Origin: Paragonimus westermani
Taxonomy: Eukaryota; Platyhelminthes; Trematoda; Plagiorchiida; Troglotrematidae
DNA: 64,000 nucleotides
Direction of reading: 5' to 3'
Assembly (NCBI GenBank): GCA_008508345.1
Contig: QNGE01000148.1
Coordinates: forward strand, 60,485 to 124,484
The notes beneath the pieces were generated by a model that was not told where the DNA came from, searched no databases, and saw only the letters and a list, made by a program, of their open reading frames with translations. The translations under genes were made by a program, and so were the position numbers. Each line of letters begins with the position of its first letter. Position 1 is the first letter of the stretch. This document shows positions 36,501-48,738 of this stretch, one piece after another.

Positions 36501-39500
36501 AGTCGATTCAGTGAGTGTGAAACCATCACAGCACACGAAATGGACGCAAAGTAATATGCTGATATTTACAAAGGTTTGGCGGATTTTCTACCTGAGAAGC
36601 TCATATTTTAAAACATACAAAACTGTATAACAATGTGAATAGTGTAGCGGTTTCTAATACTTATACGGGAATAAACGAAAGATAAGGAAAATCATCAAGA
36701 CGAGTGCGAAATTAATATTTGTTCACTTTGAGCACATTTTGGGTTCGAATTTAGAGATTATTCATGTTTGTGTTTCTATTCCTACCTGTTCATTCGCTCA
36801 AACCGACAGATTTGAATAATTTTCCGTCACTTGTTCTTCGAAAAAAATAGTCCCTATCTGAGTCCAATATGAGAATCTCTGTTTGTGTATACTCTGCTTG
36901 TGGGAGTAACACTGATTTTGTGGGAGTTCATATCATGACAGTGTGTGAGTCAGCCCAGACACGGAACATATTGGAATAAACGGCACCAGTTTAACGGGTG
37001 CAAATGAATTTTCGTGTCGCAAGAGGTGACTTTATCTGCTTCCACGCACACGAAGTTGTTTTGTGCCGTGTTTCTCTCAAGCACTGACGCCACGTATTCG
37101 TTTGACTTAATAAGTTTTGTAGCTCCCTTGGAAGAATACACTGTCCAAAACCTCAGAGGCAAATTATTACAGTGGGGAATTATGTGGAACGTATAACAGA
37201 AGGATAATAGAATAAAAAACTGTTTAGGTTGACAATTACAATATAAGCAGGTACATAGCAGTCAATCCAACGTAAGGCAATACGCACTACATGAACAAGA
37301 GACGTAGGAACGTTCAGTTTGCGCAGTCGATAAGATGGCCAATGCGGAAAGTTATTGATGGATCGATAGACATGCACACAAAGCGTATGGAACCGGTGAT
37401 GACGTATCAGAGACAATTGAATGTTTTTTTCCTTCCATATGTTGTGCTAGCGGTACGTCGAATCGAGAAGACCAACAGGGTTGCTTCCTGTCAGTAGTGA
37501 AGACAACCTTGCCCAGGCTCTAATTCCAGGTAACCTGTGCTGCGTATTTCAAATGTTGTTTTGTGAGACTGTACATCAATGGCCGTTTTCCAGTCGAATT
37601 TTTTAGAAGTGTAGCCTTTTTAATTGGTTAGTTTATTTTTCTCCAACTGACAGACGCTTGCTATGATGTTCAATGATGCGTCATTTCTCCTGATTTCCTA
37701 TCCGTACGGTACGATAAGAGATGAGCAAAATATTTTGTGACTGTTTCGGTCAGATCCAGTCCCGTGCGAATCCCCATTCCACCAATCCCTGTCGAACTCA
37801 CATCAGTAACATAGTAATGACCTCCGAAACGTTATCGGTCAGATGAACAGATGAACACTTGCAAAGTGTGACTAAAGCTCAACAGCGTTCAATAGGTAGA
37901 TGTTACCCAGTAAATAAAAAGCAGAATAACAACAGTGGAGGGCTCATGAAAGCTGAGCATCCAGTTCTTTGTCATTTTAACACCGAAAGCTGTTAAAGAA
38001 AGAAGTGCTAAATGTATCTTTTCTACTCGCGAAAAAATGAGTTTACTGGACCGATAACTGCTGATATATGAAACATTACCGGCTGTATACGCTGTGAATC
38101 GTCACGTTTAACATCATGACTAATTGACACTTTTAATCTTCTAGACAAAACAGAGAGGAGATATACACCGATAGATGTTAACATTTCGGTTTACTCTCAT
38201 CGAGTACCAACTAAAAACATTCAGCAGATTTAATACAGACTATACACAGCAACAACAATTAAACGAACCAATCCCATAGTTTTGACTTTTGTGCGCTAAT
38301 AATGTAATCAATTGCACAAAGAGATTGCTTACGTCAGAGCCTTTCGTGAACACAAAACTCCTCACAGGAACCATCTGACCGAATCCAGTCGCATATCTTT
38401 CTCTCTGAAGTGATCCTTATTAATATACTTTCCGAAAAATTGAACATTGCTATACTGGTTTACAAGAGATTACTTTCTCAGATTACTAGGTAATCCGAAA
38501 TTCTTTCTTATACGAAAAAAATAGACAAAAACAGCACTTTCAAATATTTCTTCTTTGTTTTAGTTCAACGGCAATATAGTAAGCGTACGTATATACGAAA
38601 AAGCCAAATGGCATCTTTCGTAAACTATGCTACAATCCAGTAGTCTGTGCACAGCTGAAGAACTTGAATTGCGATTGCTTTCGTGCATTCGCCTGTTGGA
38701 TTGGGACATAGGTGCTACAGTTTATAGTTGTAAGCTGACAAAAAGAAGATTGGTAGTAAACTGCCGAGCAGAAGGAAAAAGGAACCGCTGATCACTGATA
38801 TCTAACTGTCCCGATAACTGAAGACAAATACCGACTACGGGTGGAATGTGTCAACCTGTTGCCACACTATACCTTACCACTTTTGATTTTTGGTCTCTAG
38901 GATTTCTGCTATCAAATGTCTGTCTACTCATGTATTCTGGTAAAAGACAGGTACGCCTCATCTTGCAGGTTTTGCTCATGCTGGTCTAGGCACGGGATTT
39001 TCATTCCGACGGGTTGGAAGATGATGGCATATTGAACGACCTCCGAGAATGTCAAGTGGATATAATACACAAAACTCGAAAGTTCAAAATCCACAGTCAT
39101 ATTCGTTTTATCGTTGAGGGAGAACAATGCGACCAATAGGTAGAACACTTACATATATCAGGTTATCTTCTTCAGTGGCTACATCACACTCGACCTACAC
39201 TTAAGTAACTAAAAGCAACCGAAACACAAATTGGACAGTTGCAGAGGCAGGTTGTACCTATTAAATGTTCGTGTCAACGCAAGTACTGTCTAAATGCAAT
39301 GCCACCCACAGTCTTCTTCACCTATAATTCTCTGTGTTACGTTCACTGTCAACAGCGGAGCGAGAGTTAACTGATAAAAGTAGAACAGCGATGATCCAGT
39401 TCAGGCCCAGATTGGTAGGCTAATCAAGACAAACATCAACCCTGCTAACTGCAATCCATCTATGCAGCCTGCATCACATATCCTTCATCTCAACAGTTCA

Positions 39501-40490
39501 AACCCCATTAAGTTTGCCATGTCCACTTTAAACTGACACAAATTTTCTTCTCTGGTTTCTTCCAGCCTTTTTTAACGGCAACCATGTCTATTACCTTACG
39601 CGGTCGGCGATATCCGTTTCCGCGCTGGCCTATCTTGTTGGTGGGAGCCAAAAGACGACTGCACATAACATTCACCATAACTGACGTACGCCACAACACC
39701 TGTGTTTCCACATACGTACTAAATATCAAGTGTAAACTCGAAGGAGTAAGATCTGGAAACGTGTGAGCGGAAGTGAGTCGGCTACTGTTAATAAACCAGA
39801 CGGTAGGCTTGTGCGTAAGTGATTGCACTGTCTTTCGGGGAGCGAAACTATGGAGACTCTTCAGTGATAATTCCAAACTAAGGAGGAATATAACATTCTA
39901 AGAGTATAGGGCGAAAGTTATCTCAGTATAACTGTGGTTTCTAATATGGTTCACAGGATACACCCTTATTTGAGGTTCTATCAAGAAACCACAAAGAACC
40001 ACTAAACTGGAAATAAGCAACACACTTTCACTGCACAAACATCAGAAAGAAGAACAAGTGGTCCACTAACAAACAGGAGACAGGCAGTTTATACGACTGA
40101 ATGGTATTTACTCATTTACGACCAATGTGTTCGTCTTCTGTTTGCTGATGGTTTGTTGCGGATGTGTTGATGATTTGCCATACAAAACGACCGGTGGATT
40201 CATGGCTACAACGTGGTCTCGCAGTATCACACGGTCAGGTTTCGATGATCGACTACATCCACAGTTCCTTTGCGTGTCGTGCATTTGAATTTACGATCAC
40301 AAAACTGCCACCCACAAATCTTATGGAGACCTGTCCGAATTAACCTAATCCTGAAGATCGGGCTCGAAGTTCAATGTTCTAGGATCTATAGCACGATGTG
40401 AAAGGCTAACCTGGAAGAAATCCTGTTAATAATTGTAAGATCTCCGCACAGAATTTAGTATCAGTGAAGTCAAACAGTTTAATTCGTTAT
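30572..40490. other. Intergenic stretch, no gene recognised
   Basis: About 9.9 kb. The longest open frames (133 codons at 31118-31519 minus; 111 codons at 31359-31694 plus) overlap each other and have no known domain. A B-box-like stretch near 35530-35560 could be a very old SINE relic but is too weak to call. No RNA gene found. Confidence 0.45.
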
Positions 40491-40654
40491 CTAATGAATG
40501 GGTTGAGAATAACGCAACATTAAGAGCTAGTTGTAATACTCTACGTTTTAACGATCTCGGTTACAACATTTTTGAGGAAGGCTGCCCGAGGGGATTGGAA
40601 CGTAGAGTATTACAACTTGCTCGTAACGTTGTTTTATTCTCAATTCATTTATAG
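40491..40654. repeat. Small foldback element (about 57-bp inverted arms)
   Basis: 40491-40547 and 40599-40654 are imperfect inverted repeats. The inner part (AGTTGTAATACTCTACGTT and its reverse complement) is identical and the outer part (TTGAGAATAA) shows a few differences and small indels. The loop is about 50 bases. No coding content. A target duplication could not be defined, so this is either an old foldback/MITE-like element or a local inverted duplication. Confidence 0.75.
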
Positions 40655-41767
40655 GTACCATGGTATTAACTTTTGTCGACCAAGACTTCTCTTACCTGCT
40701 CCAAACTGCCTGTACCGAAGCTGTCTTAGGATCAGCAATTCAGATATCCTAGTTATCTCCTAGATGGATGGGGCGCTTGAACATATTCTTTAACGCACCG
40801 TGATGTTTGAATCAATGTTCGACCACCAGACACCCACAGTGGACCATTAACACTATGGCTGAAAGCAACTCAGATATCGGCTTTCTTACATACGGTTTCC
40901 CGGCTTCACCACAACGAAACAATGGATACAACAGTGTGGCCATGTAGACAGACAGTTTGTTGCCATCTGTAGGTTGCGATTCATCCAGACGAGTTTCTTG
41001 AGGCATCCGGCAACAGCTCTAGTTTTGCTCAAACGAGCTCATGGTTCACGTGTTGCGAAAGGGAGTGTCTGTCCACAGTTCCGTTACACGTAGTAAACAC
41101 CAGCACATGTAGAGAAGTCAGATCTTTTTGCTGTGTAAGCTGAGCCGCATTCTCCGCCAATAATCTCGGTTGAACTCTTCGAGTGGTTCTGCCAGACCGG
41201 CAAAAGGAGTAGACTTTAGAAAACACTTGACTGAAACAACAAATGGCCGATTATCAATACTTAAAAATTTGAGTTAAACAGCGTTTAGATTCTTCAGGGC
41301 CTAAGAAAAGCTAAATGGTATGGTTAGCTGGACTGTCAAAAAAGGCATTCTGTGCGTTTTGTCAACAAAGTGGTTGATAGACATAACAGTCACTGCCGAA
41401 ATCGTCCCAACGCGCGTCATATGACGACAGTTGATTAAGGTTGAAGAGAAGAGTCCACATACTTGGAAGTTGCTCCTGAAAATAAAACTGAAACATGGAA
41501 ATGTTTCGATGTCATAGTTTTTCCTTCCGCAAGGCATCCCCGTGGTAAGTATGTGCAGTAACCTAATCGACCAAATGATAAAAATGACCAGAACATGATA
41601 ACATCAAAGAAAAACTGTGACGATGACGGATAAGTGCCAAAGGTATATGGACAAATAAGACGGAAGACGTATCAATGAAAAATGGAACAAGTTACTGACA
41701 AGTCAAGGTCCGTTGAAGTGAATAGACCACCAAACGAAAGAAGAGCGTCAGAAAGTAGGTTCGAACG
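40655..41767. other. Intergenic stretch, nothing recognised
   Basis: Only short open frames (78 codons or fewer) without known domains; no repeat recognised. Confidence 0.45.
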
Positions 41768-42090
41768 ACTACCGACAGATAGTTCCAAAAGCGATGTGGG
41801 ATGACGAACGTTCAATGTCAGTAGATCAACGGATACTTGGCACTAAAATATTTCGTCTTGCAATTAATTCATCAGTTCAAAAATCCACATAAAAGAAGAA
41901 GACAGAGGCGTAGCGCAGTAACTCTCGTTTATTTTTGTTGTCAGTCAAATTCAAAAGTGATGATGATGCTTTCAAACAAGTGTACAGATGAGGTTAATGA
42001 AATGGTGTGTACAAAAATCTACAAAAATGAATTACAGAACATAACTATGAACTTTAAACACTACACATGTTAGGCACAGAATAGTTTAAA
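41768..42090 (+). repeat. Old dispersed repeat, copy 2 (pairs with 2160-2490)
   Basis: Second copy of the repeat at 2160-2490, same orientation. The strongest matches are AAAATATTTC near 41848 and the block 41918-42001, where the reading TLVYFCCQSNSKVM...SNK.TDEVN parallels copy 1. Open from 41837 to 42073 (78 codons). It has diverged in parallel with copy 1 and its outer limits are fuzzy. Confidence 0.6.
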
Positions 42091-43153
42091 GCCTCAATCG
42101 GATACTTTCTTTTTATTGGGAGTCAAGGGTTGAACATGTCTGAGGTAGACACTGTTAAATATTTTACAAGTTCTGGGAGCCACGGTGACAGAAGAGAGGT
42201 GGTGGAACACGTCAGAGGTTGAGGTGATTATTTTCAACGTCTGCGATGACATGATGTGATGACACGATTTCCTGGTAAAAATCAGAGAACTGAAGAAAAA
42301 TGTTTCTCTCTTGCATTTCGAAGTCAGGTCCGTTGAAATTTTTTATGAAATTAATGTCAAGTAGTTTTCTAGTTTTTACCACCATTCTTTCTCGCGCGGT
42401 TGGCAACAATAAGCCTGTAGGAGTGGCTGTGATGTCCCAATGGAATATTGTGACATGTTAACAGAGGATCATTCTTTATGTTTAATCACTGGAACACCAT
42501 TTTAACACACAACTGACCTTCTGGTCTCCAAAATATAACTCTGTGAGAACCTATGTATTAGAGAAGTATCCGGTCTTTTAAGGACATAGTCATAAGTTAG
42601 TACCTCGAAAACGTTATCCCGCAGATCGACTTCATTTTTGAGTGCAACGTTCCAATATCGATCTATACTCCTCACGCGTGTAGAGTTTTTCTCTTGGTTT
42701 TGTTCACTAACGATGCTTCACCATTGCACAACAAAGTTTTTGCGTCATCTCTGCAGGTTGTTCGAATTGATTAAAAATGACCTTGCAATTACAATAAAGT
42801 TTTGTGCACGCACGCCTTTCTGCTCTACTACCTGTGGCGTAGTTGCTTGACGATACTACACGGATCTCATCCATTTTTAGCTCCGTTGTACTCCGAACAT
42901 CGTTGCAGCACCAACCGCGTTTCAGCCACTCACAGTAATCTCGGAATATCCTCGCTTCCTGGATACTGGTAATTTGGAATGTTGCTGTGGTGGTCTTCTT
43001 GAACCCTTTCTGTGAGTCAAGCTTTTTATTCCTATAACTTGCTAAACCCCCGCAACTGTCCTGTTGCATTCTTTCATTTTTGGTTACTGAACTCGGTGAA
43101 AAACGTCTGCGTTCACTTAGGGTAGTCTGAGACTGTTTTGAACCACTACAAAT
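42091..43153. other. Stretch before the gag fragment; may include a degraded LTR
   Basis: No gene recognised. The sequence just before 43151 ends CACTACA, a plausible LTR 3' end (..ACA) directly before a candidate primer-binding site. The LTR start and polyadenylation signal could not be found. Confidence 0.35.
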
Positions 43154-43717
43154 TGGTGAGCCAAATTAGTCGATTTCTCACATTTTTCCGTCTTCATTAT
43201 CCGGCGAACTGGTTGTTTCCCCACCTTGTGTGTATTTTTTTTTCGGCGTTCGGTTTGATCACTACAACCTCCTTATTGCCCCATTAACTTTGCGTGTTAA
43301 ACATCGTCCGCTGCTGCTATGTCCGACTACGACGATTCAACTGAGCAGCTGACCGCATCCGTGCACATCAAACTGCCTGAATTTGGAGTCAGTAACCCTC
43401 GTTTGTGGTTCGGACAAGTTGAAGCTCTCTTTCGGACGAGGCGCATCAAGTCACAGACCATGATGTACTCCTACATAGTTCAGTCCATCCCTACTGAAAT
43501 TGCCGAAGAGGTCTCGGATCTCATTGACAACATGCCTGAAGACCAGCCGTACGATAAGCTGAAAGACGCCTTAATTAGCAGGGTAGGTGTTTCTGAACAG
43601 CGGAAGCTAGACCAACTATTTTCCGAAATTGAGCTAGGTGACCGCAAACCATCCCAGCTGCTACGACACATGAAACAGCTTCTCGGAGGCAGGAAGATGG
43701 ATGACACCATTTTTTGA
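43154..43717 (+). mobile_element. Ty3/gypsy-like retrotransposon fragment: candidate PBS and gag start
   Basis: TGGTGAGCC at 43154-43162 starts with TGG, as primer-binding sites complementary to tRNA CCA ends do, and recalls the tRNA-Trp-type site reported for fluke CsRn1-like elements. An open frame follows at 43319-43717 (132 codons). Beyond the stop, loosely gag-like sequence continues out of frame for perhaps 80 bases and then nothing. No protease, RT or integrase was found, so this is a truncated copy. Confidence 0.7.
43319..43717 (+). pseudogene. Truncated gag of a Ty3-like element
   Basis: The protein starts MSDYDDSTEQL and holds the capsid-type N-terminal pattern LPEFGVSNPRLWFGQVEALF, then a helical segment with IPTEIAEEVSDLID and a KLKDALISRVGVSEQRKLDQ block, as in gag proteins of fluke and insect Ty3-like elements. 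It ends early at 43715-43717 right after MDDTIF, where intact relatives continue to the rest of capsid and a zinc knuckle. Its one clean frame suggests a younger age than the LINE relics. Confidence 0.78.
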
Positions 43718-44118
43718 CAGTTCGGTTCGATCAGACGTACGTGGTGTGATGCTAATCAAGACAACGTGGTCAACTTCCTTCAAAAGTTTGATCTCCGGTC
43801 GTAGCTAGTAAACCAATTTACTATGCAGCTGATAGCTGGCATTCTTACATTGAGGTTGGCGGTGAACTAATTCAGAAGAACGGTCAGTAAACCACTATTG
43901 ATAGTGGTGAGATAAGTCTCACGTTAGTTACCTGATTGACTGTAATAATAGATTTCGAATGATCTTGTGAAAATAGTCATGAACATTGGATAATCTGCCA
44001 GAATTTACAAAGCAGTCACTTCCCGTCTGATGTTAATTGGACAGTTTGAAAATTACTCATTTGAACGTGTTGGTGAGTGTACGTAAACGACAATTCAGTC
44101 GTGGTTAATATAAAGTAG
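43718..44118. other. Decayed tail of the gag element, then unrecognised sequence
   Basis: The first bases after the gag stop may be frame-shifted gag. The rest shows nothing known except a small perfect hairpin (8-base arms) at 43891-43908. Confidence 0.4.
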
Positions 44119-44280
44119 ACGGCGCAGCAAGAACCACCACCGCCTCACTAAAACTGCGGCCGAGGTTCAACTCTGGGTCAGGCCAAAGATGTGTACTACT
44201 GACAGGCACCAACGAGAGCAAAACTGGAGTATAGTAGTTCTTTTTGAAATGGAATATCTGAATACCTTATGGGAATGTGA
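44119..44280 (+). repeat. Old, diverged family S SINE copy
   Basis: GGCGCAG at 44121 matches the A-box region and AGGTTCAACTC at 44163-44173 the B box. The order of later blocks (GTGTACTACTGA, GAGCAAAACT.GAGT, AGTTCTTTTTGAAA, ATCTGAAT) follows the family body. Much more diverged than the 62222 copy; no clear target duplication. Confidence 0.7.
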
Positions 44281-46981
44281 AAGCTAACGTTAGTCTCAAG
44301 TGATGTCCAAACAATAAGTGGAACATACGTCGGGTTCTTTTAACTTATTCGTTAGTTTGGGACTGAGTGTAATAATTTCAGCAAACGGCATGGTGTTGGT
44401 TTTCCTCCACTTCTCATAAACTAATAATTTCTTCTTAATCCTTTATTCAGTAGGAACGCGGCACACCGGTTTCAATATGGTCATTGTTCAAGCTCATCTA
44501 ATGTTCAGACTAACCAGACGTGTTTCCGCTAACTACTTTCCGGCGACGTTCTGTCAGCGCTTATCAACACCACTGAAGGTAGCGTACACAATATACACAC
44601 GGTTCACAACATACAGATGTTCAGCCGTCTATTCAACTGTCATCATGACGCATAACTGGCCATCACTCACCATTATAAGATACGTGACAACAGGGGTACA
44701 TTTTTGCACGAATTATGTTGATCGAATTACCCGCTTGAATAACTGGAACATAACAACCTCGAAGCAGATCGCTAGAACCTCCTGGAGGTTAGTTTGTTGG
44801 TGGTGTATAAAGAATGAACATGATTTCGTGATAGGATCCAGCTAACTTTCCTCTACCAAACACTGAGTAAGTCGTGGACTAAATCAGGCTCTCAAATTTG
44901 ACCAAAAATGAGAGAAATTTTCCCGGTCTTGGGTATTTTGTGCAAAATCATACCTCATTTATTCACTTCTGGGAACAGTACAAACGGATGGGAAAGGACG
45001 GAACAGGGGCAAAAACAGTCAAGCCCAGTGACCAGTTATAACCAGCCGCTAGAGAAGGACAGAGGAGTGACCGAATGTCACCACAACAGGCTTGTAAATT
45101 TGAGGTAGATGAACGAGTCAGTGTCTAGGCAGCTTTCTTCTGGGCGCCCCGCCAGTGATCATGGCGACAGGGCAGCAGAATCCGCTGGGAACTGATGTCA
45201 ACTGGAGATGGGCAGCTGATCAAACTGAATGAGTTACAATATGGAGAGGGGAGTAACACACCAATCGAGGACAGGCAAGTGAGTATAACCGGGATAATGG
45301 GTGCCGAACGATTTCTGTGACAGAGTGGACTGATTATACGTGCAGGAAACCGTAAAGTTCATTTCATATACTATGGACATGTGGACTGTTAAAGGAACCC
45401 ACTCGAAAATCGAGATTCAAAAATTGCCTCTTGTTTGGGTCCCTTATCTAAAGTAAGTGGCCTTAAGAGTTCTTGTGTCACATCGTTTCATACGCTTCTC
45501 AATGAACAAACCGTAAACCTAGAATTTAGAAATATATGCCTTGAAATGATGACAAGTACGAGCTTCTTCACAGGGTATGCGAAGATGAAGTGAATGCAAC
45601 CAAAATGATTCATTTGGTGTCTCGCGCCTCGAAACCGTGATTCGATGAAACCATCCATCCAGTTATACCAGACTTTTCTGGGACCAGTGATTTTCTATCC
45701 TCTTTGGAAAAACTGGACTTTGGTGTGCTCGCAGTATATGTGCTCAAAAGTGCTCAGTCGACTATTGTGAAGTAGGAATTTGGTAATTATATATTACTGG
45801 ACATCAGGTTTCTAAAATGTGGGGAAATTAGTTCAATTTGACAGCAAAGCTAATCGAACTAGACTGAAGACAGCAGATAAGACGGCAATGGTTGGGTTGG
45901 CGTTAGTAATGATTAAGTTTGTCTTGAATAATCCCTACAGGCCTCATATTTTGTTGAAGTTGGGGAACAACTGTTACCAATGAAACATATGCGTAACGTG
46001 CCAAATTATGTGTTCGCTTTCTGCGACACCAGGATTTGGTTACACGCTAACAACTGGACGAAATGTGCGTTTAACATGTTCCCCATAGCTACGAGGCACC
46101 TGGGCGACATCCAAGAGTATGACGATTACAAACCAGTAGCGTTCATAGCTGTCTCGTATTATTTGTTAAACAGCAAGTTCACAATCAACAACAACAGTTG
46201 TGGATACCATGCAGTTTAACCGCCCCGAGATGTGAGAAGGGGTCCAAAATTTGTTCCTGATCCAGCATATGAATACCCGTAAGGGACAAACAGTTGCTTG
46301 CGGAATACGAAACAGAAAAGAGAAAAGCTATGTTGCATTGTTAACAATCTACAGAAGCACTGTGATAGAATGAAGCCTGAGAGAAAAAAGCCAGCAAGTT
46401 ACAGCTCAGTTGAATACAAACTCTTCTGTTACAAGCGATAGTGTTTGAACTGGTAGCCGGACGGTTGAAAACACTGTCTTGTAACACAAAAAAGTATCCG
46501 GTTCTATCCATCATGCAGGCTGTCTCTACCTGATGAATCCAAACAAGGACCAGACCGGTTGTGGAGTGTCATTTTGAGGGGTGAGTATCAAGAATCATTT
46601 ACGTTCTAAACGGCGGGCGGGTGCAGTTTAATACCCTGGACAGCATATTAATGCACTTGGCTACAGTCTTTGTCACACGAATAAGAATTCAAGGGGAAAC
46701 ATTTGTTTACTTCTCTAAGATTCTTTTCAAAATTTACAATCCCTTCTGGATGTATGTTTAGCAATTCTTCAACTGGTGTACTGAAAATACGCAGTCTTTT
46801 TTTTAGCAACACTGAATTCGTTCCGCTAGACGGTTGGGATGGATGAGGTTTTTGACCGTAAATGTTAATTAATGAATGTCTTTCCATGCAATCAAATGCT
46901 AATCCTACATTGTTAACCGAATGGTTTTAGACTCATGCTTATCATAAAGGTCACCATCGGTGCTATGTGGCACCATTTGTA

Positions 46982-46997
46982 TGTGTGTGTGTGTGTG
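46982..46997. repeat. (TG)8 microsatellite
   Basis: Eight TG units in a row within a slightly longer purine/pyrimidine alternation. Confidence 0.9.
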
Positions 46998-47212
46998 CAT
47001 ACACACGAGAGTGTTGCGTGAAATGGCTTGCGAGTTTTCGTGCCTGGTGTAACCTGTGAACCAAAGTTTTCATCACTGGAAGGAACAAACGATTGGAGGC
47101 AGACGGTAGCTAACACATTTTCCGGAAAAAATGCCAAAGATGGGAAACAATGGCTGAATACTTAGTGAATAATGTAATCGCATCTCCAGTTGTCATGTAC
47201 TATTGGGCTCAC

Positions 47213-47229
47213 TATATATATATATATAT
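47213..47229. repeat. (TA)n microsatellite
   Basis: Seventeen bases of perfect TA alternation, ending in ATG at 47230. Confidence 0.9.
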
Positions 47230-48632
47230 GGTACAAGAAAATTGAGTATTAGGCCTCAGTAAGTGGTCCATCTCACACACTCAATCATGTCACTGTACTG
47301 CTTATCAATAGGTGAACATTAGAAGTATAAAGATAAAGGTTTCCAGACAATTTTTGTCACAAAGCTTGCGTGCGGAAGGGTTGTGATAGTCAGTGTGTTG
47401 TTTCCCTAACATGAGTTAAGATTACCCATAAAACGGTAGATCATGCCCGATACTCAGAAGATGTTTCAAAGCTTGAGTTTGTTCACTCTGGCCTCTTCTG
47501 AGTATGCCTGTGGAAATATTATGTACCTGAATTACACAGAGCCTGGGCTATAAATGGCGTGAATAAAGGTGGACTTTTGTTGACATAGGTCGCAGATCCT
47601 AGAATGGTCATTTCTACCTGGTGTCAATTTGAGCGCTCATACTCCCAAACGATGCCACATATCTGCAGGTGTGCGCATTTATGCCTGTGTGTCTGACTAT
47701 CTTTTACTTGTAGTAGATGAGTGACATTTTTCCTTCATATTCATTTCCCATCTCTGTATATCCACGTTCTAACGTACTCATTTTTTTGATCAAGCAGTCG
47801 TTAACCACTGAAGTCTTAACGGTTCTTCGGTAACCGCCCAGTGGACTTGCTTTATCGGGGGTGAAAGTACTGAAAGGCTCCTTTACGATCGGACACTCAA
47901 GCAAACAGACTGAGTCTTAACACGAGAAGCGGATGACGTGAACCCCGAAGAGCTGATCAAGACCGAGACAAAAGCCAGGTTACAGAGGCTACTTATACAT
48001 GCGGCAGATAATAATTGCGAACTACAATCAGGAGAGAGAATGAGTTGGGCCCAACAACCATCGCTGGTAACCCTGATATTTCAAGGAGCCACGTTATGGG
48101 GTTTCTGTGAGCGAACAAGCAACCACAGTTTATATACGGCGGAGCGACCGTTCACAGAGCTGGAATCCGGTTGGCTAGTTGGAAAAGTACAGCGCCATTC
48201 ACACGACAGCCTATCTGCCTTTGAAAATATGCACTGAAAAATTCCAGCCTCATTTCAGACGGATGACATTTGATTCCACTTGTAGGTTTAGACAACCTCT
48301 ATGATATTGATACTCAAGCCCTGACTTAAACGGTGTTACACAGTTTGCATTGAATATTTCGTTAGAAGATGCGTCCCCTTACAGAAATGACGGTTCACTG
48401 AACACCTTTTGCAAATAGTATCTTGTTCTTCTAAACTGTCCTCGGTCTTTTCAAATTCTTTCTCATTTGCTATCATTTTATACCATCTATTCTTACAATA
48501 ATCTTTACGACATTGTTTGCCGTCGTTGTGGTTGCCCGCTGTTCATCACTTCACGAGATAATCGCGTACAATTTCTGCCACACAAACTACTCTTGGCAGA
48601 GAGTTGAGAACAAGACGACAATCCATCTGTAG

Positions 48633-48738
48633 TGATTTTCGTTTACTGATGAGTAGTCGGGGATTTGGTTTATTTTCAAGTTGACCATNGAGGTCAATGG
48701 TGCAGTGGTTAACACGGTTGCCTCATGATTTTCGTTTA
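48633..48738 (-). mobile_element. Short family S SINE insertion with inverted 5' segment and 13-bp TSD
   Basis: The direct repeat TGATTTTCGTTTA flanks the insertion at 48633-48645 and 48726-48738. From the left come the SINE 3' tail on the minus strand (to TTGACCAT at 48688), a single N at 48689, then the SINE head on the plus strand (GAGGTCAATGGTGCAGTGGT) as far as the anticodon-arm region CCTCA at 48725. The middle of the SINE is absent. TTGACC and GGTCAA around the N form a short inverted repeat. The structure fits a twin-primed, internally deleted insertion; an assembly artefact at the N is the alternative. Confidence 0.8.

Larger units (their letters stand above)
44281..48632. other. Intergenic stretch with simple repeats
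   Basis: No gene supported; open frames up to 122 codons (44477-44845 plus) lack known domains. Contains a (TG)8 run at 46982-46997 and a TA run at 47213-47229. Confidence 0.45.
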
